The notes beneath the pieces were generated by a model, which made no database searches, had not been told where the DNA came from, and saw only the letters and a list, made by a program, of their open reading frames with translations. Both the position numbers and the translations under genes were made by a program. Source: Candidatus Kryptoniota bacterium (GTDB lineage: Bacteria > Bacteroidota > Ignavibacteria > Kryptoniales > JAKASW01). Taken from it: 64,000 nt of DNA. Each line of letters opens with the position of its first letter. The first letter of the stretch is position 1. Positions 25,315-34,696 of the stretch are shown piece by piece. The stretch is from the NCBI GenBank assembly GCA_036567965.1, contig DATCTN010000025.1, positions 62,001 through 126,000 of the forward strand, given 5' to 3'.

Positions 25315-28300
25315 ATGGTTTACATGAAATTATCAGATCGATCCACAGGCAATAGTCTTTTGTGGATTTCCGCATGCTTGTGTCTTCTATGGCTGACGCC
25401 GGGCACGACAATTTGCCGGCAAGGATCCGGTCGGCCGGCACAGATCATTTGTTTTCAGTCAAACACATTTCCCACCGTTGATGCACCAAGGATCGACCCG
25501 GCAACACTCAAGGATGCACTTAAGGGTTATGATGTCGCATATCCTGAAAATACAGAATCATTGAACCGGGAATTAAACGGAGCTGGATCCTCATTACTGA
25601 TCCTTGCATACGGGAGCGCGTTTCCTGTCGGTTCATGGCAATCCATTCGAAGTTTCATCTCGCGAGGCGGAGGCCTCATTTTGCTCGGGGGTTCTCCGTT
25701 TCATCAACCGGTCATGGAAAACTCCGGTAGATGGGTCATGGGCACACTTCAGCCGACTTATGCACACGAGCTCCTCATCGGTCCCGCTGATGAAATAGAC
25801 ATCCGCTCCGATCCATATTATTACTCCGGCGCAAGGTTGAAAATCGCGGAAGGAGTCGAGATCAGCCCGAGCAAATTCCAGATGCCGTCCAAAGTTTACG
25901 AGCTTACAGTGCGGTTCACATCTGGAAATGATTTTGCAAATGAGATTGGAAGCGCCGGTCCGCGGGACGCGGTGATGCGGCCGCTGGTCCAGGTGTTGAA
26001 CGGCGACGAACTTCCGGTCGCCTGCCCGCTTCTTGAAATCGACAGGCTTCGAGGCGACGGAGCCGGTGGGAGGTGGATCATCGAACCTTCGGACTTGACG
26101 GTCGATGTCTCTCTCATCAGGTTTTGCGTACAGAGAGCTCTTCAAGGCGCAGTGGAAATCGAAGCGAACCCGTTCTTCGCATGCGTCGCCGATGGAGAGT
26201 TACCGGCCATAAGAATAAACCTGTCTCGACCGGCCCCAACAGAGGAAGACACGGACTCAATTCAAGCCCGCGTGACGGTCACGAATTCCGCTGGCGAGAG
26301 GGTCTTCAACACCTCTTTTGTGCTGGTTGGAACAAAACAATTTCAGTCGGCTGCTGTTAAAATTTCTGCAGACAGGCCATTGCCTCCCGGATTTTACAGA
26401 GCTGACGTGGAATGCGCAGCTGTACCATGGCGACCCAACTCTGTTTCAGCAGGCTTTTGGATCAGAGACGAGAAGCTCCTTCGATCGGGGCCTGAACTTT
26501 CGACCTCGAGAGACTGGCTTCTGAGAAATGGAAAAACTTTTCCGGCAATCGGAACGAGTTACATGGGAGCTCACCAGGGGAGAAAATTTCTCATCGAGCC
26601 CGATCCACTTTCATGGGAGCAAGATTTCGCCAGGATGGAGAAACTGGGAGTGAATTTTGTGAGGGCCGGTCTCTGGACAGGGTGGCAGAAGATTATGCTC
26701 GATCCCGGCAACATCGACGAATCGTTCCTGCGCTCGCTGGACGCGCTCGTACTCACGGCCGCGAAGCACAACATCATTTTGTGCTTTAATCTTTTCGCCT
26801 TCCAGCCTCCTCTTAACGGCGGAACGAATCCATACCTGGATCCTCGTGCTCTTGAGTGGCAGAAGTCGTTCGTGACATTGATCGCGTCGAGATATCGAAA
26901 TGTCGGATGGATCAATTACGACCTGATAAACGAGCCGTCGTATTCTCCCGCCGACAAAATATGGCAGAATCTCCCCATCGGGGACGAGTTCGAGCGAGCC
27001 GCGTGGAAGGAATGGGTTGCGAGGAATTGCGGACCGGATCGCGACTCGATCACGGATAACTGGCGCGGCGGTAATATAGATTCGCTGCCGAGCGAGGACG
27101 ATATTTCCTACAGTCAGATCAGAGAGAACAAGCATCCAAGAAAGGCACTCGACTTCGTCAGGTTTACTCAGGACGTACTTACGAATTGGGCAGACGAAAT
27201 CCGCGGCGTGATCCGCCGGAGCGGAGGGAATTCACTCGTCACGCTCGGCCAGGATGAAGGTGGCACCGGCCTTCGCTCGGAACAACAATTCCACTACACT
27301 GCAGTCGACTACACTTCGATGCACACGTGGTGGCTCAACGACGAACTGCTGTGGGATGGAGTAATGACAAAAGTCCCGGAGAAACCAAACCTGATATCTG
27401 AAACCGGACTCATGCGTCTTGAGAACATCGATGGAGAGCCGTGGCGTTCGCCGGGAGCAGCGGAAAAACTCCTCGGGAGAAAATTCGCGTATGCTTTCCA
27501 GAGCAGGGGCGCAGGCGCGGTTGAATGGTGCTGGAACATAAACGAATACCAGTCCACGGACAACGAGGTCGGAATCGGGATGACCCGCGCTGATGGGACT
27601 TTGAAAAAAGAATCTCAGGTGATCAAGGACTTCTCCGACTTCTTCCGCGCAGCAGCGCCCTACCTTTCCGATTATCAGCCCGACCGCGTCATCTTAGTAA
27701 TACCGGCCTCTAAACTATTTTCAGGCCGGCCAAACGCGCTTGCAGGCACACAAAGGATAATTACTACGCTGGCGCGAAATTTCGGGATTGTGCCGACCGC
27801 ACTATCTGAATACAAGCTCACCGATGTACGTCTCAGGGGCGCGAAGCTTGTGATTGTCCCTGACCCGGAAATGCTTTACGACAGCGCAGCCTCCGCGCTA
27901 TTCGAGGCTTCCCGCAATCGCTCGATCATCTTGTTCACGGGAAGTATTGAAGGTAACCAATATGGAAAACTCACTCCTCAAATCATGAGACTCGGTCTGC
28001 AACTGACGAGCACACCCGTGAGTCACTACGAGGGGACTAATTGGGGTTCCGGCAGCGAAAACGGCCGTCGATTTGTAACGTTCGGACAAGAGGAAAGCGA
28101 GTATCTGAGAAAAGCGGATTGCAGTCCGCTCGATTCGCTTACCGGAACAATTCTTCAGGAGCCCTTGCCGATTGAGTGTGCGAGTGAAGATGAGCCGTTA
28201 ACGGATATGCTGACGGCGGTACTGAATTACTCCGGAATTAGTACTCATGTTTTCAATTCGCCGGTTGCCGCGAGAGTACTCATGAGCGCCAGTTCGGCGC

Positions 28301-28473
28301 TTGTAGTCTGCGTCAACGAGTCGTCCGTTGAATTCACTCAGCCGGTACTTGTCGATGGCCATGAATTCGGAATACCGGTCGGTCCGGGGGGAACAAGGCT
28401 GGTACTCATAGAACGAAAGAGCGGTAAGATCATCGAAGCAACATCAGGAGAAGCAATTTCAAAAGTAAAATGA
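25315..28473 (+). CDS. secreted GH5-like glycoside hydrolase with N-terminal GATase-like domain
   Basis: The start is uncertain: GTG 25297, ATG 25300, ATG 25315 (GGAG at 25302-25305) and ATG 25324 are in frame; 25315 is used. A hydrophobic segment (LLWISACLCLLWLTPG) acts as signal. Residues about 40-165 look like a class I amidotransferase-like flavodoxin fold (SLLILAYGS, ISRGGGLILLGGSPF). The TIM barrel (about 395-760) starts NGKTFPAIGTSYMG and has acid/base Glu540 in NYDLINEPSY-type context and nucleophile Glu696 in LISETGLMR, with MHTWW between, consistent with clan GH-A, family GH5 or close. The tail (about 770-1050) again has an amidotransferase-like stretch (GAKLVIVPDPEMLY, SIILFTGS) as seen in beta-galactosidase-type enzymes. 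Substrate unknown. Divergent from asnA. Confidence 0.82.
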   Translation: MVYMKLSDRSTGNSLLWISACLCLLWLTPGTTICRQGSGRPAQIICFQSNTFPTVDAPRIDPATLKDALKGYDVAYPENTESLNRELNGAGSSLLILAYGSAFPVGSWQSIRSFISRGGGLILLGGSPFHQPVMENSGRWVMGTLQPTYAHELLIGPADEIDIRSDPYYYSGARLKIAEGVEISPSKFQMPSKVYELTVRFTSGNDFANEIGSAGPRDAVMRPLVQVLNGDELPVACPLLEIDRLRGDGAGGRWIIEPSDLTVDVSLIRFCVQRALQGAVEIEANPFFACVADGELPAIRINLSRPAPTEEDTDSIQARVTVTNSAGERVFNTSFVLVGTKQFQSAAVKISADRPLPPGFYRADVECAAVPWRPNSVSAGFWIRDEKLLRSGPELSTSRDWLLRNGKTFPAIGTSYMGAHQGRKFLIEPDPLSWEQDFARMEKLGVNFVRAGLWTGWQKIMLDPGNIDESFLRSLDALVLTAAKHNIILCFNLFAFQPPLNGGTNPYLDPRALEWQKSFVTLIASRYRNVGWINYDLINEPSYSPADKIWQNLPIGDEFERAAWKEWVARNCGPDRDSITDNWRGGNIDSLPSEDDISYSQIRENKHPRKALDFVRFTQDVLTNWADEIRGVIRRSGGNSLVTLGQDEGGTGLRSEQQFHYTAVDYTSMHTWWLNDELLWDGVMTKVPEKPNLISETGLMRLENIDGEPWRSPGAAEKLLGRKFAYAFQSRGAGAVEWCWNINEYQSTDNEVGIGMTRADGTLKKESQVIKDFSDFFRAAAPYLSDYQPDRVILVIPASKLFSGRPNALAGTQRIITTLARNFGIVPTALSEYKLTDVRLRGAKLVIVPDPEMLYDSAASALFEASRNRSIILFTGSIEGNQYGKLTPQIMRLGLQLTSTPVSHYEGTNWGSGSENGRRFVTFGQEESEYLRKADCSPLDSLTGTILQEPLPIECASEDEPLTDMLTAVLNYSGISTHVFNSPVAARVLMSASSALVVCVNESSVEFTQPVLVDGHEFGIPVGPGGTRLVLIERKSGKIIEATSGEAISKVK

Positions 28474-28589
28474 TTGCCTGAGGAGTCGTGCTTGTCCCAC
28501 CATCATCGCATTTACCGATGCCTCGCGTACGAGTCGACTTACCGGCGGGCGACGGCTTTCGATCAGGTCACTTACTACGTATTCGACAG

Positions 28590-29795
28590 CTATCTGTGAA
28601 TCGCGACCTTCCCTTTGAGCAGCTTGAGGCTCCGGCTGGCGGTTGCGCTTTGTGGAAGATAAGTTAAAAATTTCGACGCGGGTTTATAGAAGAGTCCGCT
28701 CAGAGTGGTCACGTACACATTTCTTCCAAATTTGTTGACAGAAGTGATCTCGTTGTATTCTAAACCCCTGTCATCGATTTCCTGGTACACCCCTGTCGCA
28801 AGGTCGATGCGGGCGATCTGGCTGTATACATAAAAGAACATGTTACTGTCAACCTGAAAGAATCTGCAATTACGAAACGTAGGATCTGAGAAACTCCCGA
28901 ACTGGGTCCAATTTTCTCCGTTATTTGTAGACCGGTAAATCGCGGCAGCCTCTGTCATAGCGTACAGCGTATCATTGTAATTGAACATATCATAAAATCT
29001 TCCGAGGATGTCCGGCAGAATTCTTGCGGTTCCGTTCGAATGAATGATGTAATCATTATTGCCCATGGCAATAAAGAAATTGTCCTTGTAAGAGCTTATT
29101 AAGAACGTCTGCCCGCTAAATTTGTCGCTCACGTCAGGCTCAATTTTTTTAACTACTGGAGAAAGGGCGATGAACGGTTCATAACCCACTGTAAGAGTTT
29201 TCCTGGCATTGAGATCCATCAGACAAAGAGATGCTCCGTCGGAATCGAGAACACACGTGAAAAACTGTCCCAGATCGTTGAATGCCCCGACGGGAAATTG
29301 ATAATCAATTGCGGATGGAACTGCGTCGGTTGAGAATGATGAATCGAGGTCGTGCATATTGAACCACCATTCATAAAATCCACCCCTCACCGTGGTATCT
29401 GTTCCGATCAGTGTGGCTGTTGAGGGAACGAACAGATACTCCGCTTCCCGCCCTCCGTACGTCCCGTACGCCCAGAAATCACCGCAGTATTCCGGCTTCG
29501 TCGAAAGATTAAGCTGCGTGGGGAAGAAGAGTTCAATTGACGGCGCAATAGAAGACGTATCGAAACGCGAAACGGTCTGAAGCCCCGCCACAGTATAATC
29601 ATTTCCGTGCACGGCGCCGTTAAGGAGAATCTTATCCAGGCGATAGAGACTCGGATCAACCTGCCACGTTCCGCCTGTAGTGTCGTATTGAGCTTGAAGA
29701 GTATTCGAACTCTTTTTTGAGCACCCTAAGAGAATTACACTCGCCGTCGTCAGGAATAATGACAGTCGAAAAATCTCGATTAAGCTTTTTGCCAC
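28590..29795 (-). CDS. lipoprotein with BNR-type propeller-like repeats, function unknown
   Basis: The GTG start has GGAGGTG just upstream. The 401-residue product has a lipoprotein signal (SLFLTTASVILLGC, Cys at about 25) and then an all-beta sequence with scattered sialidase-like motifs (IYRSTNNGENWTQFG, YAMTEAAAIY) suggesting a propeller. No catalytic motif was found. It follows the secreted propeller gene (30104-32107) on the same strand with a gap of 308 bases that contains a hairpin, so co-transcription is uncertain. It is convergent with the GH5-like gene. It may be a surface lipoprotein. Confidence 0.75.
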   Translation of the reverse strand: MAKSLIEIFRLSLFLTTASVILLGCSKKSSNTLQAQYDTTGGTWQVDPSLYRLDKILLNGAVHGNDYTVAGLQTVSRFDTSSIAPSIELFFPTQLNLSTKPEYCGDFWAYGTYGGREAEYLFVPSTATLIGTDTTVRGGFYEWWFNMHDLDSSFSTDAVPSAIDYQFPVGAFNDLGQFFTCVLDSDGASLCLMDLNARKTLTVGYEPFIALSPVVKKIEPDVSDKFSGQTFLISSYKDNFFIAMGNNDYIIHSNGTARILPDILGRFYDMFNYNDTLYAMTEAAAIYRSTNNGENWTQFGSFSDPTFRNCRFFQVDSNMFFYVYSQIARIDLATGVYQEIDDRGLEYNEITSVNKFGRNVYVTTLSGLFYKPASKFLTYLPQSATASRSLKLLKGKVAIHR

Positions 29796-30103
29796 AATTC
29801 ACCTCCCGAGAAAACTGCTGCGTTTAAGAACCGGGGCTCGAGGGTAGCTTGCATGCATGCGCACGACAGAAACGCACCCGCCACAACTCACCCGCGAAGC
29901 ACTATCATTTAAGAATATGCTTTGCCTCGGGATATTCTTCAAGCCCGATTCCGTCAGAACCCTTCACCTTGTCGTCGTCTGTTAGCGACAGGAGTCGCTA
30001 TGTACCATCCCGCAGCATCACAATGATAGGAAAGAAAGATCTTCGAGACGATCAGCAGTTTCTTCTGATCATTGATTTGAAGAAGCATGAACTCGTTAGC
30101 AGG
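29796..30103. other. intergenic stretch with hairpin and short degenerate frames
   Basis: It follows the propeller gene at 30104. It holds the hairpin at 29983-30000. A short minus-strand frame (about 29920-30005) ends in EEYPEAKHILK but has a stop just upstream and no start; it could be a gene remnant. No sorting-domain remnant (NFPNPFNP) was found here. Confidence 0.5.
29983..30000 (-). terminator. hairpin downstream of propeller gene
   Basis: TAGCGAC (29983-29989) and GTCGCTA (29994-30000) form a perfect 7-bp stem with loop AGGA, about 100 bases beyond the stop codon of the propeller gene. There is no adjoining T-run, so its role as terminator is only possible. Confidence 0.35.
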
Positions 30104-32107
30104 TTAATGGCCACCGAGCTTTTTACGATCGATATCCCTCTGACCAGGTGCACGCGATCGTATTGTGTGATCGACAAGCTCCGCCACACTTCTTTTCCAG
30201 ACGCCATAATCCCATGTTCCTGCGTACAGATAACCGTCGCTTATCGTGAGTCCGATGATCACTGAATCGATGAGACCCGTATTTGCGAGCGTCCAGTGAT
30301 CGCCATTGTCATTCGATAAATATACTCCCCCTCCTCCACCGAGGAACAAGTTCTTTTCGCTGTTGACGAGCACGTGCGCGTCGGTGTCAATGAGACCGTA
30401 GTTAATCCGGGTCCAATTCCGTCCGTCTTCATTCGAGCGGAAGATCCCGTTGCCTTCCGTAAGCGCGAATAATTCGGAGTCTACAACAGTAATTGCATTG
30501 AAATAGTTATCTGTCAAATTACTATCGACCTGCGACCATGATACACCGTCATTGGTCGAGACAAAAATATTGCCGCCCGTGATTCCTGCAAATATCTTAT
30601 TGTCCTTGAAGGCTAGCGCCTGCGCTTCACGAAGCTTTCCGGAGCTGGATGACGCACGTGGAGGCGGCACAGAGGGAATGACCTTTGATGGGCCCCGCTT
30701 CTGAATTACGACTCCCGGATACCATTGATTCCCATTGTTTAAAGATAATCCGCTGTCGCTCCATGCCCAGGTCCTGCCGTTGTCGGTCGAATGAAGAAGT
30801 CCGTCGCCCGTTGATGCAAAAATGTCGGAATCCCTCACCGCAAGTGAAGAAGCGAAGCCTCTTCCCTGGCGGCCTCCAATATTCGAATCAATCCAGCTCG
30901 CGCCTTTGTCTGTCGAAGCATAGAATTTGTTCCATGTCCTAACGTAGAGATTATCGCCATGTGCTTCGAGCGCCGTGATGAAGTGACTGGGAAAAGTTGA
31001 CGCAGCGCTGTCCAGCCTCGACACGATCCATTCTTTTCCACCATCGGTGGAGCGGGACACGCCGAATCCCTTTGTCCCTGCATATATGTTCTTTCCACTT
31101 GCTGCCATGTGAAACACGCCAGCCTTCAGCAAGCCATTGTTAATTTGACTCCAACTTTTTCCATTATCCGATGAACGATAGATGCCATTGGACGTAGTGC
31201 CCACATACATATTACTCTCGGTCTTGCAAAATGTAAGGAGGTCTGCTTCATCATAGTTCAAGAGAGTCCAGGTCTTGCCTCTATCGGGCGAGACAGAAAG
31301 TTTCATGTCTGAAAACACATATAAATCCGTTCCCGTGGTACCGGCCAAATTCGGATACGTTCTCATTCCCAGTTTATTCGTAACTATCCATTCGTTTCCA
31401 TTATCAGTAGAATAAAACAGGCCGCCGTTGGTCTGTGCAAACAGGACTGAGCCCGACATCACGGCAAGATTGATTATCCAATAATATTTCAGCCCGCCGT
31501 CATGCCAGCTCCTCCCCAAATCTGTTGAAATATATATTCCGCTGTCTGTGCCCGCGAACAAGTTGCGACCCACGAAGGCGAGCTTACGAATGTTGACTTT
31601 GTTCAAGGTAGAGTCCGGCACGCTCCAGGACTTACCTCCGTCGGTGGATTCATACAGTCCACGCATCCAGGTCCCGGCGAACAGGAAGTGCTTTCCTGAA
31701 ACTGAAATCGCGGCGAGCGAGCTGACCTTGACTTTTTTCATGCTCGTGTCCGGCTCGGACCAGGTTTTCCCGTTGTCTCTTGATTCAAGGATCCCCTCCG
31801 TACTTCCAACGAAAAGGTTCGATCCCTGGGAGACGATGGATCTGAATATCGTCTCCGTACCGGCGGCATAAACCGGAAGCCAGCTATCACCACGATCCGT
31901 CGATAAGAATATTTCCGATGCGACTAGGTTAGGTCTAGATACCCAGGGTGCACTCACGCCAGCCAGGAGAGTGTTTCCCTTTGCATAGAGAAACCCGATA
32001 CTCCCGCCGCAGTACGGACCGTTTGTTGGAACCCATTGTCCCCTTGCAATACCAAAAGCCAATAGAACTAAGATGAAAAGAAAAATTGTGCTGTGTGTGG
32101 ATTTCAT
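30104..32107 (-). CDS. secreted BNR/Ycf48-like beta-propeller protein without sorting domain
   Basis: GAGGAG precedes the ATG; the signal peptide ends near GIARGQW. The 667-residue protein is built of about 14 repeats of roughly 40 residues with the sialidase-like core STDxGxSW and linking segments such as VGRNLFAGTDSGIYIS. It closely resembles the T9SS protein at 52468-54531 from N-terminus (QWVPTNGPYCGG against QWVRTNGPYGGD) to the last repeat (YAGTWDYGVWKRSVAEL against YAGTWQGGVWKRPLSEM), but then ends in a short basic tail (HTIRSRAPGQRDIDRKKLGGH) where the paralogue has its T9SS sorting domain. It is therefore either released differently or 3'-truncated. Confidence 0.85.
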   Translation of the reverse strand: MKSTHSTIFLFILVLLAFGIARGQWVPTNGPYCGGSIGFLYAKGNTLLAGVSAPWVSRPNLVASEIFLSTDRGDSWLPVYAAGTETIFRSIVSQGSNLFVGSTEGILESRDNGKTWSEPDTSMKKVKVSSLAAISVSGKHFLFAGTWMRGLYESTDGGKSWSVPDSTLNKVNIRKLAFVGRNLFAGTDSGIYISTDLGRSWHDGGLKYYWIINLAVMSGSVLFAQTNGGLFYSTDNGNEWIVTNKLGMRTYPNLAGTTGTDLYVFSDMKLSVSPDRGKTWTLLNYDEADLLTFCKTESNMYVGTTSNGIYRSSDNGKSWSQINNGLLKAGVFHMAASGKNIYAGTKGFGVSRSTDGGKEWIVSRLDSAASTFPSHFITALEAHGDNLYVRTWNKFYASTDKGASWIDSNIGGRQGRGFASSLAVRDSDIFASTGDGLLHSTDNGRTWAWSDSGLSLNNGNQWYPGVVIQKRGPSKVIPSVPPPRASSSSGKLREAQALAFKDNKIFAGITGGNIFVSTNDGVSWSQVDSNLTDNYFNAITVVDSELFALTEGNGIFRSNEDGRNWTRINYGLIDTDAHVLVNSEKNLFLGGGGGVYLSNDNGDHWTLANTGLIDSVIIGLTISDGYLYAGTWDYGVWKRSVAELVDHTIRSRAPGQRDIDRKKLGGH

Positions 32108-32235
32108 TTCGACTCCTCGCTTTCCTGCGCCATATTTGCCCCTTGTGACATTCCTTCGTCAAGTTAGTGGATGGGCAAGGAATTGACAATCCAGATTCTT
32201 TCAATGACTCCGTACTTCGACGGAATAATTTGGAA

Positions 32236-33918
32236 TCAGTATCCTTCCGCAGTCCCGGCGCCTCTGGGATCCGCTACTCCCTCGAACCCGCCGGGCGACA
32301 CGAGAATAGCCTGGACTTCGCCGATGTAATCTCCCGGAACAAGCTTGTACCCTCGCGCCATGAGACTCTGCTCAACATCGTAAACAAGAGCCGACTTTTC
32401 ATAATGGACCTCATCAGGGACCCACTGATGATGAATCCTCCCTGCCTCTTCTGCTTGAGCCAGAGGCATATCGAAGTCGATGATATTCAACATGACTTCG
32501 AGGACCGCATTTATAATTGTCGTCCCTCCGGGTGAGCCAAGGACAAGAAACGGTTTTTCATTTTTCAACACGATTGTCGGAGACATAGAGCTCAGCATCC
32601 GCTTGCCAGGCTGAATCGAGTTGGCGTCGGCACCGATCGCGCCGAACTGGTTCGGTGTGCCGGGCTTTGCGCTGAAGTCATCCATTTCGTTGTTCAAAAA
32701 AAATCCCGCCCCATCCACAACCACCATCGAACCGAAATAGCTGTTCAGAGTCGTAGTGACACTGACCGCGTTCCCATCTTTGTCGATGATCGAGTAGTGC
32801 GTCGTGTGTGACCCTTCTTTGGGCGGATTTATCAAGTCAGGATATATTTCTCCACTTGGAGTCGCCTTGAAGCTGTCTATTCCAGCCGCGATAGTCGCTG
32901 CGTACTCTTTCGAAACCAACTTTTCCACCGGCACCTTGAAAAAGTCGGCATCACCGAGGTACTTGTCGCGATCTGCGAATGCATGTCGCATCGCCTCTAT
33001 CTCGTAATGAAGGCTCTGCGAGGCTCCATAACCGTATCTGCGAATGTCGAACCGCTCAAGAATGTTAAGAATCTCTGCAAGGCACACTCCGCCGGAACTT
33101 GAAGGCGGCATACCTACGATCTGATATCCATGATAAGTAGTCGAGATCGGTTTAAGAATAACGGCATGATAATTCTCAACGTCTTGCGCGGTGATGACAC
33201 CTCCGGTCGCCTTGTCTTCATTTGCGATCAACTCCGGAATTTCACCTTTGTAGAATCCATCTCTGCCTTCTGTTGCGATCTTTGACAAAATTCTCGCGAG
33301 ATCCCCTTGTTGGATAACATCACCTTCCTTGAACCGTGTGCCATCTTTTGTGAAGTACTTCATCGTAGATGGAAAATCTTTCATGAATCTCGCAGCGCTG
33401 TCTAATCCGACCTCAAGCCATTTGTTGACCCTGAATCCCGTATCCGCGATCGCAATCGCCGGAGCCATGACCTTACCGAGAGGGAGTTTGCCGAACTTTT
33501 CTTCCGCCATGAGCAGTCCATCAACGTTTCCCGGGACACCAACAGCCAGCCCGCCTGCAAGACTTTTCCCGGGAATGACATTTCCGACACTGTCGAGAAA
33601 CATGGTGCATGTTGCGGCAGCGGGTGCGGACTCTCTCGCGTCGATCGCGTAATTGTCGCTATTGCTCAGATGGATCAAATAATACCCGCCTCCACCAATG
33701 TTTCCGGCTTGAGGGTAAGTTACTGCCAGCACGAATCCCACCGCTACTGCGGCGTCGACGGCGTTTCCCCCCTCTTTCATAATTCTTACTCCAACGCTCG
33801 TCGCCAGCGAATCTGCAGAAGATACCATTCCGTTTGTTCCGAAGGCCGGCTTCAGAACGGAAACCTGGGCAACGGTCGACGTTGCTGCAAAAAGAACTGC
33901 AAGAAGAACTCGACTCAC
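32236..33918 (-). CDS. ggt: gamma-glutamyltranspeptidase
   Basis: The enzyme transfers or hydrolyses the gamma-glutamyl group of glutathione-like peptides and is exported. The frame opens at an ATG at 33951, but a GTG at 33918 with AAGGGA seven bases upstream directly begins a good signal peptide (SRVLLAVLFAATSTVAQ) and is preferred, giving 560 residues. Hallmarks: GMVSSADSLATSVG, GGNAVDAAVAVGF, GNIGGGGYYLIH, DARESAPAAA, the autoprocessing Thr373 in SHTTHYSIID, RMLSSMSPTIV and LGSPGGTTI. The precursor would be cut before that Thr into large and small subunits. The C-terminus GVADPRGAGTAEGY is typical and complete. Neighbours give no clear pathway. Confidence 0.95.
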   Translation of the reverse strand: MSRVLLAVLFAATSTVAQVSVLKPAFGTNGMVSSADSLATSVGVRIMKEGGNAVDAAVAVGFVLAVTYPQAGNIGGGGYYLIHLSNSDNYAIDARESAPAAATCTMFLDSVGNVIPGKSLAGGLAVGVPGNVDGLLMAEEKFGKLPLGKVMAPAIAIADTGFRVNKWLEVGLDSAARFMKDFPSTMKYFTKDGTRFKEGDVIQQGDLARILSKIATEGRDGFYKGEIPELIANEDKATGGVITAQDVENYHAVILKPISTTYHGYQIVGMPPSSSGGVCLAEILNILERFDIRRYGYGASQSLHYEIEAMRHAFADRDKYLGDADFFKVPVEKLVSKEYAATIAAGIDSFKATPSGEIYPDLINPPKEGSHTTHYSIIDKDGNAVSVTTTLNSYFGSMVVVDGAGFFLNNEMDDFSAKPGTPNQFGAIGADANSIQPGKRMLSSMSPTIVLKNEKPFLVLGSPGGTTIINAVLEVMLNIIDFDMPLAQAEEAGRIHHQWVPDEVHYEKSALVYDVEQSLMARGYKLVPGDYIGEVQAILVSPGGFEGVADPRGAGTAEGY

Positions 33919-34069
33919 GTGATATTCCCTTCTCTCCGAGATTGGTGTCATAAAGTTCTATTAAAGGAAAATTTAGACATTCAATCAACCATTGGCAATC
34001 ATGGTGGTCGTGAGTACGGTATCTGGGGGATCCGCCAATTTCACAGGCGGGACATTCGAGTACAGGTGG

Positions 34070-34519
34070 CTAATCAAGCTTGCCTAACAAGAATGGAGGT
34101 AACCACGGCCGCAGCTTCACCTGCTCTTCTCTTGTTAAATACTTAAATCCTCTTACCTCTCCGACGCAATTTGGTGAACCGCAAGTACAGGTGAACGGCT
34201 CAGTGAGCTCATAGTCTGTGGTCAGGTAGTTATTTGTGACTTCTTCCCCGGCCTTGATGCTCCTTTTTGCCAGCAGACAGAGTTTTTTCCAGTCCACATA
34301 CGTGTTGGCGTTACAGCTATGATTCAGGTATGCGTTTGAATCGTCAGTTCCCTCAATGTGCTTATCATCGTCAATCTGGATCGAGTATCGAGTGGGGTGA
34401 TCCAGTATGGGGCCATCAAAAGTGAGCAATACTTCATCCCTTACTATTTCTTCCACAGCGAACAGACCCCTCTGATTGTCTTTTCTGGTTTCAACAATCA
34501 CTTTCTTACTAAGTGCCAA
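34070..34519 (-). CDS. SET-domain protein with post-SET cysteine motif
   Basis: The 149-residue protein is a minimal SET domain: RGLFAVEEI (about 17-25), YLNHSCNANTYV with the NHSC motif at 66-69, GEEVTNNYLTTDYEL (91-105) and a post-SET-like CTCGSPNC at 111-118 that could bind zinc with the Cys of NHSC. SET proteins transfer methyl groups from S-adenosylmethionine to lysines; eukaryotic ones act on histones, bacterial ones on largely unknown targets. There is no signal peptide, so it is cytoplasmic. Flanking genes are unrelated. Substrate cannot be predicted. Confidence 0.88.
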   Translation of the reverse strand: MALSKKVIVETRKDNQRGLFAVEEIVRDEVLLTFDGPILDHPTRYSIQIDDDKHIEGTDDSNAYLNHSCNANTYVDWKKLCLLAKRSIKAGEEVTNNYLTTDYELTEPFTCTCGSPNCVGEVRGFKYLTREEQVKLRPWLPPFLLGKLD

Positions 34520-34696
34520 CGTTCACTCCAGTGAGGCAATAAGATTCCGAAATCGTTTTAAATATTATTTCAGATGAATCTCTGGAATAAATTCAATTGC
34601 AGTTTGAATCTTCACAAGCGATACCATCCGAAAGAATATGGATGTAGTGTGTTCGTTCCACTTTATGGACATACAGACGCAGTGTTCGGTCGTATC

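Noticed and set aside
29849-30265. Plus-strand 138-codon frame
   Set aside because: Its second half is antisense to the propeller gene and its first half has no family signal or ribosome site.
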